Part shown: positions 16,331 to 24,474 of the stretch, piece by piece
Position numbering within the stretch: position 1 is the first letter of the stretch
Layout: the number at the start of each line of letters is the position of its first letter
Source: Methylococcales bacterium
GTDB lineage: Bacteria > Pseudomonadota > Gammaproteobacteria > Methylococcales > Methylomonadaceae
Direction: 5' to 3'
Length of the DNA: 32,049 nt
Assembly (NCBI GenBank): GCA_030654015.1
Contig: JAURYI010000131.1
Span: forward strand, 1 to 32,049
Made by a program: the position numbers and the translations under genes
Notes under the pieces: generated by a model
The model's input: only the letters and a program-made list of their open reading frames with translations
Databases searched by the model: none
What the model was told of the DNA's origin: nothing

Positions 16331-17035
16331 CTAGAGCGCATCTGGCAGGTAAAAAGTCAGGTCTATTCCGCGTACTTGCAGATTATCGTGGTTTTGTAAT
16401 TTGACGCTATCACTCATCGGCTTGTGATTAACATACACTTTGCCGCGTTTTTCGGGAATCAGATAATAACCGCCGTCGCTCTGGCGGGTAATCACCGCGC
16501 TCAGTAGCGGCGCGAGCCAGCCGCCTATGTGCAGATCACACGCACCGCTTTTCCCCATTTCAAAATTCTGCTTTGCTAATGCCCATTTCTGACCATGATT
16601 TTTACCGCCTGTTTGCACCAGATAAGGGACTTGAGTCCGCTGTTGCTGCAACATCGACCGTAATTGCGTATTTTTAACCATCACCGTCTGGTCTTCGATA
16701 ATCGCGTTTTGATCGAGTATCGTCGCGCTGACAGGCTCAGCAGATACATCAACAGCGATAAATTTTAATTGGTGCTTAAAGACGGTGATTTCATCACCAT
16801 ACAACAGCTGCGACTGGGAAATGCGGCGACCGTTTAACAAGATGCCATTGGTGCTGTTATTATCGGCAATAAAAAAATCATCGCCTTCCTGCACAATGAT
16901 CGCATGGTGTCCTGACACGCCTCTGTTATTGATGACCACATGATTATCAGTGGCTCTGCCAATACGGGTGACAGTCGGTTGCAAAGGGGTGGTGAATTTC
17001 AGTTCACCGTTAAAATACACTTGTAAGAATGCCAT
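16331..17035 (-). CDS. FHA-domain protein, one canonical and one degenerate domain
   Basis: Phosphopeptide-binding adaptor of 234 residues. The N-terminal FHA domain is canonical: R27 in RIGR, S41-G-H-H44, and N60 within DNNSTNG (58-64). The C-terminal half shows a second FHA-like beta sandwich (GKSGACDLHIGG, then PLLSAVITRQ and VYVNHKPM) but lacks the SxxH and normal NG signatures, so it probably does not bind phosphothreonine the same way. AAAGG lies before ATG 17035. It is upstream of the PP2C gene by 31 bases. Cytoplasmic, with no membrane segment. Confidence 0.87.
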   Translation of the reverse strand: MAFLQVYFNGELKFTTPLQPTVTRIGRATDNHVVINNRGVSGHHAIIVQEGDDFFIADNNSTNGILLNGRRISQSQLLYGDEITVFKHQLKFIAVDVSAEPVSATILDQNAIIEDQTVMVKNTQLRSMLQQQRTQVPYLVQTGGKNHGQKWALAKQNFEMGKSGACDLHIGGWLAPLLSAVITRQSDGGYYLIPEKRGKVYVNHKPMSDSVKLQNHDNLQVRGIDLTFYLPDAL

Positions 17036-17187
17036 CGGAGGATACCTTTAGTTACCATAAATACTGCGCGGGCGCGTACTCACCTGCAACAATTTTTCTC
17101 GATACGCTTGCCATTTTACCGAAAGGCAAGGGCAGGGTCGATAGGCGATAAATACCTGATAAAGAGCGCGTTCGTGACTCCTGCACC

Positions 17188-19332
17188 CTAAGTAAGCGGA
17201 TTATAAGCAGGTAATTGAATGATAAATCCCGCGCCTACTTTACGATTGGCATCAACCCAAATTGCCCCGCCATGCTCTTCGATGATTTTTTTCACTATCG
17301 CCAGTCCCAAGCCCGTGCCTTTGGCTTTGGTGGTCACATAGGGTTCAAAAATAGTTTCTATCTGTTCGTCTTTAATGCCCGCGCCGTCATCATACAGGGC
17401 GATTTCGATAAAATCGCTGTCATTTTTTTGTACGCGGTGCAGATTAATTTCAATCAGCCCTTGCGCTTCTATGGCTTCCAGCGCATTTTTAATCAGGTTG
17501 TGCAGTACCTGCCGAATGCTGACGGGATCGCCCATAATCAGCAATGAGGCGGCTTCGTAGTCGGCGACGAACTTAACGCCCGATTTTAATACATACAGTG
17601 CCATGACTTCCTGCACCAACACAGGTAAATCAATGATGACGGTCTGTTTTTTCGAGGGTTTGGCGTATTCGGAAAAATCATCGACCATTTCTTTCATTGC
17701 CATCACTTGCTGCACAATAGTGCGGGTGGAGCGTTCCAGCATATCGGCATCGGCGGTTTCCAGTTTGTCAGCCAGTTTATGTTGCAAGCGTTCGGCGGAC
17801 AGCTGTATCGGCGTGAGCGGGTTTTTGATTTCATGCGCCAAGCGGCGGGCAACTTCACCCCATGCGGCATTTTTTTGCGCTTGGATTAAGTCGGTGACAT
17901 CGTCAAACACCACCACTGCACCCACGCGCTGCCCTTCTTGAGAAAACAGCGGCGTACCGCGACACAATAATTCCTGCCGTCCATTCGCGCCTAAAAAAGC
18001 GAGTCGCTGTTGCCAAATATCATCACTTTGTTCTAATAATCGTTGGATGGATTTTAGCGGTTCGGCGAGTTCTGAATAATTCAACGCCAGTTCCAATAAG
18101 GTCTGCCCGACAAAGTGCTGTACCTGAATGCGAAAAATACGATACGCCGCTTGGTTGACGGTGCGAATGGTGTAATCGGCATCAAAACTGATGACTCCCG
18201 CAGTCAAGTTGGCAAGAATGGTTTCCAAATACGCGCGTTGATTTTCGACTTCCACACCAGTCAGGCGAATTTCATCACGCGCTAAGGCAATACGTTTGGT
18301 CATATCATTGAACGATTCCACCAAAAAACCTAAATCATCCTGCGCCATCACAGGCAGTTGCTGATCATAATTACCTAAGGCGACCGCGCGTGTGCCTTTC
18401 ACTAATTCTTTCACAGGCGCGATAATGTTTCTAACACTGATAAACGCGACCCAAATCGCCGCCAGTAAGCTCATTAATAACACCAGCGACAATAACAGCG
18501 AAAAACTCCAGCGTAAGGAATTGCGTAAATAATTCATTTCCTTATAACGTTTAAACGCAAACTCTACCGAATCGGCTAAATCGGCAATGCGTATCGGCAC
18601 GGGATATAACGCCTGTAAATACTGCGGCTCTTGGGCTTTCAGCGTGACAATGACTCTAATCATCAATACGTCATTCCGCACGGGAGCTAAGGCGACATAT
18701 TGCGTATTTTGCCGCAAGCGCAACCAGACGTTTTCATCGGGTAAATTGGGCAGAATGTCGCTAGGATTGACACTGCTGGAGGCAATAATTCTGCCTTGGC
18801 GGGAAAATACCGTCATTTCTGCCGCTTCGACCTGCTGGCGTAAATTATCCAGTTCCAAAGTGGCGAGATTTTCGCTGGAGCTTTCCAATTTTTCAATCAG
18901 TTGCTGGGTTTGCTTCAAATGCCAGCGCGTCCGCTGATCCAATGACGCTTGGCTGAGTTCCAGCGCGTCTTCCATTGCCCTGTCTATTTCGACATTAAAC
19001 CAGCTGTCTATGCCTTGGTGTAAAAACTGCATGGAAAAATAAAACACAAACGCGGCGGGTGCTAATGCCAACACCACAAACAGCGACACCATGCGCGTCG
19101 TCAACCTTGAACCTGCTTCGCGTTTTTTTAACTGCTTGGTGAGCGCGAAAATATTCGCCCCGACCAAACCCAGCAATACGATAGAACCCAGCGCATTGGC
19201 AAGTAACAACCACGAGTACATAGCACTGAGTTCTGACGATTCCTGCGTCGCCGAACTCATCAACTGTAAAGACAGCAGAATTAAGCCGAATACCGATAAA
19301 CTGATGGGGAGTTTTATTTTTTTAAAAGCCAT
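17188..19332 (-). CDS. NtrY-like membrane sensor histidine kinase
   Basis: Histidine kinase with the NtrY domain plan. ATG 19332 is chosen (714 residues) because further upstream codons run into a dispersed repeat. In order: membrane helices near residues 7-25, 38-58 and 75-100; a periplasmic sensor region; another helix around 285-310; HAMP (INAPVKEL-like segment, here IIAPVKEL); PAS; HisKA with the H-box RLAHEIKNPLTP (His500); and HATPase motifs NLIKNALEA, DDGAGI and GTGLGLAIVKKI. It should autophosphorylate and pass phosphate to a response regulator. The usual partner ntrX, normally immediately downstream, is missing here. Stimulus unknown; NtrY proteins have been tied to nitrogen and redox control. 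Confidence 0.88.
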   Translation of the reverse strand: MAFKKIKLPISLSVFGLILLSLQLMSSATQESSELSAMYSWLLLANALGSIVLLGLVGANIFALTKQLKKREAGSRLTTRMVSLFVVLALAPAAFVFYFSMQFLHQGIDSWFNVEIDRAMEDALELSQASLDQRTRWHLKQTQQLIEKLESSSENLATLELDNLRQQVEAAEMTVFSRQGRIIASSSVNPSDILPNLPDENVWLRLRQNTQYVALAPVRNDVLMIRVIVTLKAQEPQYLQALYPVPIRIADLADSVEFAFKRYKEMNYLRNSLRWSFSLLLSLVLLMSLLAAIWVAFISVRNIIAPVKELVKGTRAVALGNYDQQLPVMAQDDLGFLVESFNDMTKRIALARDEIRLTGVEVENQRAYLETILANLTAGVISFDADYTIRTVNQAAYRIFRIQVQHFVGQTLLELALNYSELAEPLKSIQRLLEQSDDIWQQRLAFLGANGRQELLCRGTPLFSQEGQRVGAVVVFDDVTDLIQAQKNAAWGEVARRLAHEIKNPLTPIQLSAERLQHKLADKLETADADMLERSTRTIVQQVMAMKEMVDDFSEYAKPSKKQTVIIDLPVLVQEVMALYVLKSGVKFVADYEAASLLIMGDPVSIRQVLHNLIKNALEAIEAQGLIEINLHRVQKNDSDFIEIALYDDGAGIKDEQIETIFEPYVTTKAKGTGLGLAIVKKIIEEHGGAIWVDANRKVGAGFIIQLPAYNPLT

Positions 19333-19354
19333 AGTGAATGTTTTTATGCGTATT

Positions 19355-19430
19355 GACTTGTTCCCACGCGCGGCGTGGGAATACCGTTGCACCGCCCTTG
19401 CGGTGCGAGACGCGGCGCGTGGGAACGAGA
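19355..19430. repeat. Dispersed palindromic repeat TCTCGTTCCCACGCGC family, copy 1
   Basis: On the minus strand it begins TCTCGTTCCCACGCGC and ends GTGGGAACAAGTC, with an internal GCACCGC/GCGGTGC stem and a TTCCCACGC/GCGTGGGAA stem. It fills most of the gap between the TPR gene and the kinase gene. Related copies: 21057-21119, and one end at 31983-31998. Confidence 0.8.
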
Positions 19431-19440
19431 AAAATATAGG

Positions 19441-20460
19441 TCAGTTAAGCTGCTCCAGCAATAACAACAGTTCTGCCGCGCTGATGAAATCCAGTTCGGC
19501 ATCATCAGCTAAACCTGCATCGCGCTCGCCTTGCAAAATAGCAATCAGTTTGGCAATGATGGGCGTAAAGTAACCTTGGTCTGGAAGACTGAGCAGTTCC
19601 TGTTCAGCGGCGGCGGTGTTATTGTCCTGAATGGCGCGTAACGTGCCTAGGCAATATTGCGGCACGGGCGAACCGCTCAAATTCTGCCCACCGTCACGGC
19701 GATACGCTAAATAACTGTGTATCGCCTGTTGTTTAGCGGCGTGTGCGGCGGCGGGATTATCTGTCGCCTGTTCCAATTCGGCTGCTATATTCCACGTTTT
19801 CCACGGCTCGGCAGCGTGTCCTAGGTCGGTTTTACACACTATTGCCCGTTGTACTTCGCTCCGCGCTTCCTCATAACGTTGCAATGGAATCAAGCTGTTA
19901 GCGATATTACTGCGCGTCACGCCTTCGTATAATTTATCGTCCAATTGTGCATAACTGTCTGCCGCTTGACGATAACAGTCCACCGCTTGTTCCAGCTTGC
20001 CCCAATCGCTGTAAATATTACCCAACTGGTTTAAGGTACTGGCAATATCGGCTTGATTGCCCTGTGCATTTTTAAGGCTTAATGATTCACGGCACGCCTG
20101 TTCTGCCTGTGTATAATCCTGCATTCGGGTGTATACCATGCCGATTTGATGCCACGCCACAGCGATACTGTGCGCTTCGTTTAGACGGCTGAATAAATTT
20201 TTGGCGTGTTGGTACGCGCTCAATGCAGCAGGGTAATTTTGTTGAAAAAAACACACGTTGCCCAGCATAAACGCCGCCGTCGCAATGTCATAAGCCGCCC
20301 CCTGATAAGCGGACTCTCCTGCTTGCAGAGCTTGATTGACTAAGGCTTCCGCCTGTTGCCCAGCCGATGGTAGATCGCCTTGTTGCAGTAAAGACTCGAT
20401 AGTGAACAGCTGGGTTTCAAAGTGTTCGTGCGTCCAGTCACTGGGTTGCGGTGTCAGCAT
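19441..20460 (-). CDS. Tetratricopeptide repeat protein
   Basis: A 339-residue cytoplasmic helical-repeat protein. Successive TPR motifs are seen from about residue 64 to 220, with repeat signatures such as LGNVCFFQQNYPAAL, IGMVYTRMQDYTQAE, LGNIYSDWGKLEQAV and NSLIPLQRYEEAR. Such arrays bind proteins or peptides; no enzymatic domain is visible. Its ATG shares one base with the TAA of the DUF4390 gene (TAATG), indicating coupled translation. It is an insertion relative to the common order in which the DUF4390 gene is followed directly by ntrY, so it may have joined this signalling operon secondarily. Partner unknown. Confidence 0.85.
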   Translation of the reverse strand: MLTPQPSDWTHEHFETQLFTIESLLQQGDLPSAGQQAEALVNQALQAGESAYQGAAYDIATAAFMLGNVCFFQQNYPAALSAYQHAKNLFSRLNEAHSIAVAWHQIGMVYTRMQDYTQAEQACRESLSLKNAQGNQADIASTLNQLGNIYSDWGKLEQAVDCYRQAADSYAQLDDKLYEGVTRSNIANSLIPLQRYEEARSEVQRAIVCKTDLGHAAEPWKTWNIAAELEQATDNPAAAHAAKQQAIHSYLAYRRDGGQNLSGSPVPQYCLGTLRAIQDNNTAAAEQELLSLPDQGYFTPIIAKLIAILQGERDAGLADDAELDFISAAELLLLLEQLN

Positions 20461-21185
20461 TAGGGTTTGCCTTGGGTGTTGGGAGCTTGAAATAATGACC
20501 AGACCGTCCAGTCACTGGATAAATACCATTGCGGATCAGTATAGGCGATGGGGCGTAGCGGCAATGGCAGGGCATCACGTTCAAACTGGGCTTTTATACG
20601 GACGAAATACTGCTTTTCTGGCTGAATCTCTGTGACATCCAACAACGGCACATTGCGTAAGTTTGCCATTGAATCCAATGCGGCAGACAAGGTAGAAAAA
20701 TTATGACTGTCACCGCTTTGTTCCGTCGTTTTATCATCAGGCGGCACAATCACCACCCGATACAGATTCAACAGCGCGTGATATTGCAAACGATAGCGAA
20801 TCGAGGCATCCATCAAGGTTTTAGCCCATAGAATATCGCGTTGCTGTAGGAGCTTAATGCGCACCGTCCAAAACAACGGCACACCGTTTTGCAAGGCTTC
20901 TTTGGCAGTATCGCTCAGCTGATAATCTATATCGGCGGATAAGACATACTGAGTGCCGCGTATGCTGATTTCTGCTTGCTGGACTTTGGTAGCATGAACC
21001 GTATTAGCCCATAAGCAAAAAACGATTAAGAAAAATTGTCCACGAAAACCTGATATGACTTGTTGCCACACGGCGCGGCGCACCGCCACTGCATTCCTTT
21101 GCTGCGCGTGGGAACGAGAAAATGGTGTCATTTTCGTCATGTTAGTGAACAGCATTTTTAACCAACCGCGCATAATAAAATCCAT
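20460..21185 (-). CDS. DUF4390-type exported protein (start uncertain)
   Basis: Secreted or periplasmic protein of the small conserved family usually encoded between rsmB and ntrY (DUF4390); biochemical role unknown. The mature part starts after a hydrophobic segment FFLIVFCLWANTVHA and shows the family pattern of a beta-rich domain (ISIRGTQYVLSADIDYQLSD, later VPLFWTVRIKL). The longest ORF begins at ATG 21185, overlapping rsmB by 44 bases, but residues about 23-43 of it are encoded by a dispersed palindromic repeat (21057-21119). A GTG at 21071, inside the repeat, would give a normal-length signal peptide and a 203-residue protein. No ATG lies between the repeat and the signal segment. Real start unresolved. 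Confidence 0.7.
   Translation of the reverse strand: MDFIMRGWLKMLFTNMTKMTPFSRSHAQQRNAVAVRRAVWQQVISGFRGQFFLIVFCLWANTVHATKVQQAEISIRGTQYVLSADIDYQLSDTAKEALQNGVPLFWTVRIKLLQQRDILWAKTLMDASIRYRLQYHALLNLYRVVIVPPDDKTTEQSGDSHNFSTLSAALDSMANLRNVPLLDVTEIQPEKQYFVRIKAQFERDALPLPLRPIAYTDPQWYLSSDWTVWSLFQAPNTQGKP
21057..21119. repeat. Dispersed palindromic repeat, copy 2, inside a coding region
   Basis: On the minus strand it begins TCTCGTTCCCACGCGC and ends with GGCAACAAGTC, matching both ends of the copy at 19355-19430, with a shared GGCGGTGC centre. It lies in the 5' coding region of the DUF4390 gene and is in frame there. Confidence 0.75.
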
Positions 21186-22440
21186 CCATAGACTCCATGC
21201 CTGTTAGTACCTGCCGTCCGTGCGTGGTTGGTATGCCCCAATCGGCGTGAATGGGTAATTCAGCGGCATCGGGATGGGTGGCTAAAAAGTCGTGAATCTG
21301 CTGCTCATTTTCCTGTTTCAATACCGAACAAGTGGCGTACAACAATAGTCCGCCTACGGCTAACATCGACCACGCAGCGTTGAGTATGTCATGCTGTAAA
21401 CCCTGCAACACAGCAATATCTTCGGGGCGGCGTAACAGTTTTATGTCGGGATGACGGCGGATAACACCCAACGCAGAACAGGGCGCATCTACTAAAATGC
21501 GCTCAAACGGTTCTCCATTCCACCATGATGCAGGTTGTGCGGCATCCCCGACGATGAGCGTAGGCGATAATTTAAGACGCTGACAATTATCAGTTACGCG
21601 CTGCATTCGGCTGGCTTCTATGTCCACCGCGACCAGTTCTTTTAACTGCGGTTGGGCTTCAAAAATATGCGCGGTTTTACCCCCGGGTGCGGCGCATAAA
21701 TCTAATACCCGTTGTCCTACTTGTACGTCCAATAAACCAGCCGCCAGTTGCGCGGCGGTGTCTTGCACCGATACCCAGCCGTCGGCAAAGTCAGGTAATA
21801 AGTCAACCGCGACGGGTTTTTCCAGCACAATGGCGGATGGACAGAAAGCCACCGCCGCGCCTGTGATGCCTAGGTCGGCTAAACGTTGTAAATAGACATC
21901 GCGCTCAGTCCGCGCCAGATTGACGCGCAACACCATCGGCGGCTGTTGATTGTTTTCGTGCAGAATGTGCGCGGCGTGGTCTGCCCAATCGTGGGCTATG
22001 CGTTGCATCAGCCAGTCGGGATGACTGACAGCGGCGACAGCGTCTTGATTTGCCTGTGCTTCCAGCGTGTCCTGTTCGCGCAAATAGCGTCTTAATAAGG
22101 CGTTCAGCAAGCCTTTTGCCCACGATTTTTTCTTAGAAAGTGCGGAGACGGTTTCCGAAACGGCGGCATGGGGTTTTACCCGCATAAAACTCAGTTGATA
22201 CAAACCGACCAACGCCAAGGCTTTGACTTCGCTATCTTTTAACGGCTTATCAAGCAATTGGCTGAGCATAAAATCCAAGCGGTGGTATTGCCGACACACG
22301 CCGAAACAGATTGCTTGGACAAAGGCTTTGTCTTTCGGGGAATCAAAAATGAATACAGGAGAATCCAAGGCAGTGGTTAAAGACTGCCCGTCTTGTAAAA
22401 CACGCGCCAACACGCGGGCGGCTATTAATCGTGTATTCAA
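21142..22440 (-). CDS. rsmB: 16S rRNA m5C967 methyltransferase RsmB
   Basis: Methylates C5 of C967 in 16S rRNA using SAM. The 432 residues comprise an N-terminal NusB-like helical domain (AVSETVSA, KGLLNALLRR) and a C-terminal methyltransferase with SAM motif DLCAAPGGKT (247-256) and two catalytic cysteines: C321 in DAPCSALGVIRRHPD and C371 in ATCSV. The start codon is TTG at 22440, overlapping the fmt stop by four bases (TTGA); it aligns with the start of E. coli RsmB and no ATG fits better. Length close to E. coli (429). Confidence 0.95.
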   Translation of the reverse strand: MNTRLIAARVLARVLQDGQSLTTALDSPVFIFDSPKDKAFVQAICFGVCRQYHRLDFMLSQLLDKPLKDSEVKALALVGLYQLSFMRVKPHAAVSETVSALSKKKSWAKGLLNALLRRYLREQDTLEAQANQDAVAAVSHPDWLMQRIAHDWADHAAHILHENNQQPPMVLRVNLARTERDVYLQRLADLGITGAAVAFCPSAIVLEKPVAVDLLPDFADGWVSVQDTAAQLAAGLLDVQVGQRVLDLCAAPGGKTAHIFEAQPQLKELVAVDIEASRMQRVTDNCQRLKLSPTLIVGDAAQPASWWNGEPFERILVDAPCSALGVIRRHPDIKLLRRPEDIAVLQGLQHDILNAAWSMLAVGGLLLYATCSVLKQENEQQIHDFLATHPDAAELPIHADWGIPTTHGRQVLTGMESMDGFYYARLVKNAVH

Positions 22441-23360
22441 CCGAGTTGGACTCCATCGACAGCATGAGCGGCTAAAAACGCCTGTGCGCTGATACGTTTG
22501 CCGTTGGGTAATTGCACTTCCAGCAAGCGTAAAAACCCCTGTCCTGTGGCAACATCAATATGTTTATCCACACAACGCACCACACCTGCGGGTAAATCGG
22601 TGCTGTCGGCTAGTGGTTCAGCTTGCCAGATGCGCAACACCAGCCCTTGATACAGGGTTTGCGCCACTGGCCATGCGTTTAAACCTCTGACCTTGCGGGC
22701 AATGACTTCCGCCGCTTCTGTCCAGTCAATCACCGCTTCGGCTTTGCTGAGTTTTTCCGCATAGGTCACGAGTGCTTCATCCTGTGGTTCGGCGTTTAAC
22801 GTACCGTTTTCAATTTGCAGTAATACTTTTGCCAGACCGACCGCGCCCAGTTGCGCTAATTTATCGTGTAAATCGCTGGAGGTATCTTGGCTACCGATGA
22901 CCAGTTCTTCTTTGTGCAGCATATCGCCCGCGTCCAGCTTGCGGACAATTTTCATGATGGTTACGCCCGTTTTTTCATCACCCGCTATTAATGAGCGTTG
23001 AATCGGGGCAGCTCCGCGCCAGCGCGGTAATAATGAGCCATGCACGTTGATACAACCCAACGGCGGCACGTCCAGCACCGCTTGGGTTAGTATCATGCCG
23101 TAAGCGACCACCACCATTAAATCCGCCTGTAACGCCACCAGTTGCTGAAAATCTTCATCAGTTTTTAGCGACAACGGCTGAAAGACGGGAAGCCCTGCGG
23201 CGAGCGCGACCGCTTTAACAGGTGTCGGGTGCAGTTGTCGTCCTCTGCCTGACGGGCGGTCGGGTTGTGTATACACCGCACAGATGTCATGTCCTGAATC
23301 AATCAGCATTTGTAAGCTGGGTACGGCAAATTCGGGTGTGCCTGCAAAAATAATTTTCAT
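22437..23360 (-). CDS. fmt: Methionyl-tRNA formyltransferase
   Basis: Formylates initiator Met-tRNA with 10-formyl-THF. The 307 residues hold the N-terminal formyltransferase fold starting MKIIFAGTPEFAVP, the catalytic set N105 and H107 in INVHGSLLPRWRGAAPIQ and D143 in KLDAGDM, and a C-terminal tRNA-binding domain (VRGLNAWPVAQT onward). Length is normal (E. coli 315). It starts three bases after the def stop and overlaps rsmB by four bases, so def-fmt-rsmB is a tight translational unit. Confidence 0.97.
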   Translation of the reverse strand: MKIIFAGTPEFAVPSLQMLIDSGHDICAVYTQPDRPSGRGRQLHPTPVKAVALAAGLPVFQPLSLKTDEDFQQLVALQADLMVVVAYGMILTQAVLDVPPLGCINVHGSLLPRWRGAAPIQRSLIAGDEKTGVTIMKIVRKLDAGDMLHKEELVIGSQDTSSDLHDKLAQLGAVGLAKVLLQIENGTLNAEPQDEALVTYAEKLSKAEAVIDWTEAAEVIARKVRGLNAWPVAQTLYQGLVLRIWQAEPLADSTDLPAGVVRCVDKHIDVATGQGFLRLLEVQLPNGKRISAQAFLAAHAVDGVQLG

Positions 23361-23363
23361 GCG

Positions 23364-23867
23364 TTACGATTCCATTTTATGCAGTTTTTCCAGCTTCTTT
23401 TTAATGCGCTGACGTTTTAATGAGGAAATATAATCGACAAACAATTTACCGTTTAAATGATCTATTTCATGTTGTACACATACCGATAATAAATCCGTGG
23501 CTTCAAATTCAAAAGACCGACCATGTCTATCCAGAGCTTTCACGCGCACGCGCTCGCCGCGTTTCACTTTTTCAAAAAAATTAGGCACGGAAAGGCAACC
23601 TTCTTCGTTTTCTTTCTCGCCGTATTTTTCGATAATCTCAGGATTAATCAGACACAGCGGCTCATCTTTATTTTCACTGACATCAATGACAATAATTCTT
23701 TGATGCACATTAACCTGCGTTGCCGCCAAACCGACACCGTGTTCGTGATACATGGTTTCCAGCATATCATCGACCAGTTTTTGAATTTTATCATCGACCG
23801 TTTTGACGACTGCGGCAACTTTGCGCAGTCTGTCATCAGGAAATTCGAGAATAGTTAAAATACTCAA
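23364..23867 (-). CDS. def: Peptide deformylase
   Basis: Metalloenzyme that removes the formyl group from new proteins. The three signature motifs are present: [14 protein letters not shown] and QHEIDH. I chose TTG 23867 as start (167 residues, [15 protein letters not shown]) rather than GTG 23879. It aligns with E. coli Def (MSVLQVLHIPDERLR) and places the metal ligands at C91, H133 and H137 and the catalytic Glu at 134, the same numbers as in E. coli counting Met1. A GGAGAG ribosome site lies four bases upstream of this TTG. First gene of the def-fmt-rsmB unit. Confidence 0.95.
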   Translation of the reverse strand: MSILTILEFPDDRLRKVAAVVKTVDDKIQKLVDDMLETMYHEHGVGLAATQVNVHQRIIVIDVSENKDEPLCLINPEIIEKYGEKENEEGCLSVPNFFEKVKRGERVRVKALDRHGRSFEFEATDLLSVCVQHEIDHLNGKLFVDYISSLKRQRIKKKLEKLHKMES

Positions 23868-23975
23868 CAATCTCTCCACACTATAATAATTAAACAGGAT
23901 GGGGATTCTATCTGAATTTGACCTAACTTTGAATGTAAAACAGACTAAAAAGCTATGGATAGGAACTAAATAGCT

Positions 23976-24005
23976 TTGTGCTGCCTAACGCGATAGACTT
24001 ATAAT
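23976..24005 (+). promoter_or_regulatory. Candidate sigma-70 promoter for the small helical protein gene
   Basis: TTGTGC (23976-23981) and a perfect TATAAT (24000-24005), 18 bases apart, lie 54 bases upstream of ATG 24059 in the region divergent from def. Confidence 0.55.
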
Positions 24006-24058
24006 TAGGATTGCTTTCATCCTACCGTCCATATTTTTTATCATAAGTGAGGTGTGCC

Positions 24059-24325
24059 ATGGCTATAAAAGAAGACTTCGACAACTTAATCGACAAATTG
24101 AAAACCGAACGGGACGAGATCGCGTTAAAACTGCATCTTGCCTCAATGGAAGCCAAAGAAGAATTTGAAGGTACCGAACAGCAATGGCAACTGATAAAAA
24201 CCAAAGCCGCCGAAATAGCCGACGATTCGGTAGAAACTTCCGAAGATTTTATCGCTAAAGCAAAAATAGTCGGTGACGAACTAAAAGAAACTTACCAGCG
24301 CATTGCTAAACGTATTTCTGAATAA
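24059..24325 (+). CDS. Small helical (coiled-coil-like) protein of unknown function
   Basis: I do not recognise this 88-residue protein. The start is ATG 24059, with GAGG upstream; an earlier in-frame GTG at 24047 adds four residues after the ribosome site and is unlikely. It is very rich in Glu, Lys, Asp and Ala with heptad-like hydrophobic spacing (FDNLIDKLKTE, LKLHLASMEAKEEF), so it is probably almost wholly helical, possibly a coiled coil. No cysteine, signal or membrane segment. It has its own promoter candidate and terminator, so it is a single-gene unit inserted between def and the LysM-dprA operon. Confidence 0.8.
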   Translation: MAIKEDFDNLIDKLKTERDEIALKLHLASMEAKEEFEGTEQQWQLIKTKAAEIADDSVETSEDFIAKAKIVGDELKETYQRIAKRISE

Positions 24326-24334
24326 ACACCCGAT

Positions 24335-24368
24335 CCGCCGAGTTTTCTAAAACCTCGGCGGGTTTCTT
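24335..24368 (+). terminator. Intrinsic terminator after the small helical protein gene
   Basis: CCGCCGAG (24335-24342) pairs with CTCGGCGG (24354-24361), and the loop can extend the stem with GTTTT/AAAAC. GTTTCTT follows. The T-run is interrupted, but stem strength and place nine bases after the stop codon support it. Confidence 0.8.
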
Positions 24369-24474
24369 AACCTATCAAATCCCCGCGCTATCCACATCGA
24401 ATACTGGAATTCTGGCTAAATTGATTTAAACTCTAAGTAACGCATGACTCACTAAAGACTCGTTAGGAATCAAC

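Noticed and set aside
19091-19573. 160-codon plus-strand ORF
   Set aside because: It spans the kinase 5' end, a dispersed repeat and the TPR 3' end; a shadow ORF.
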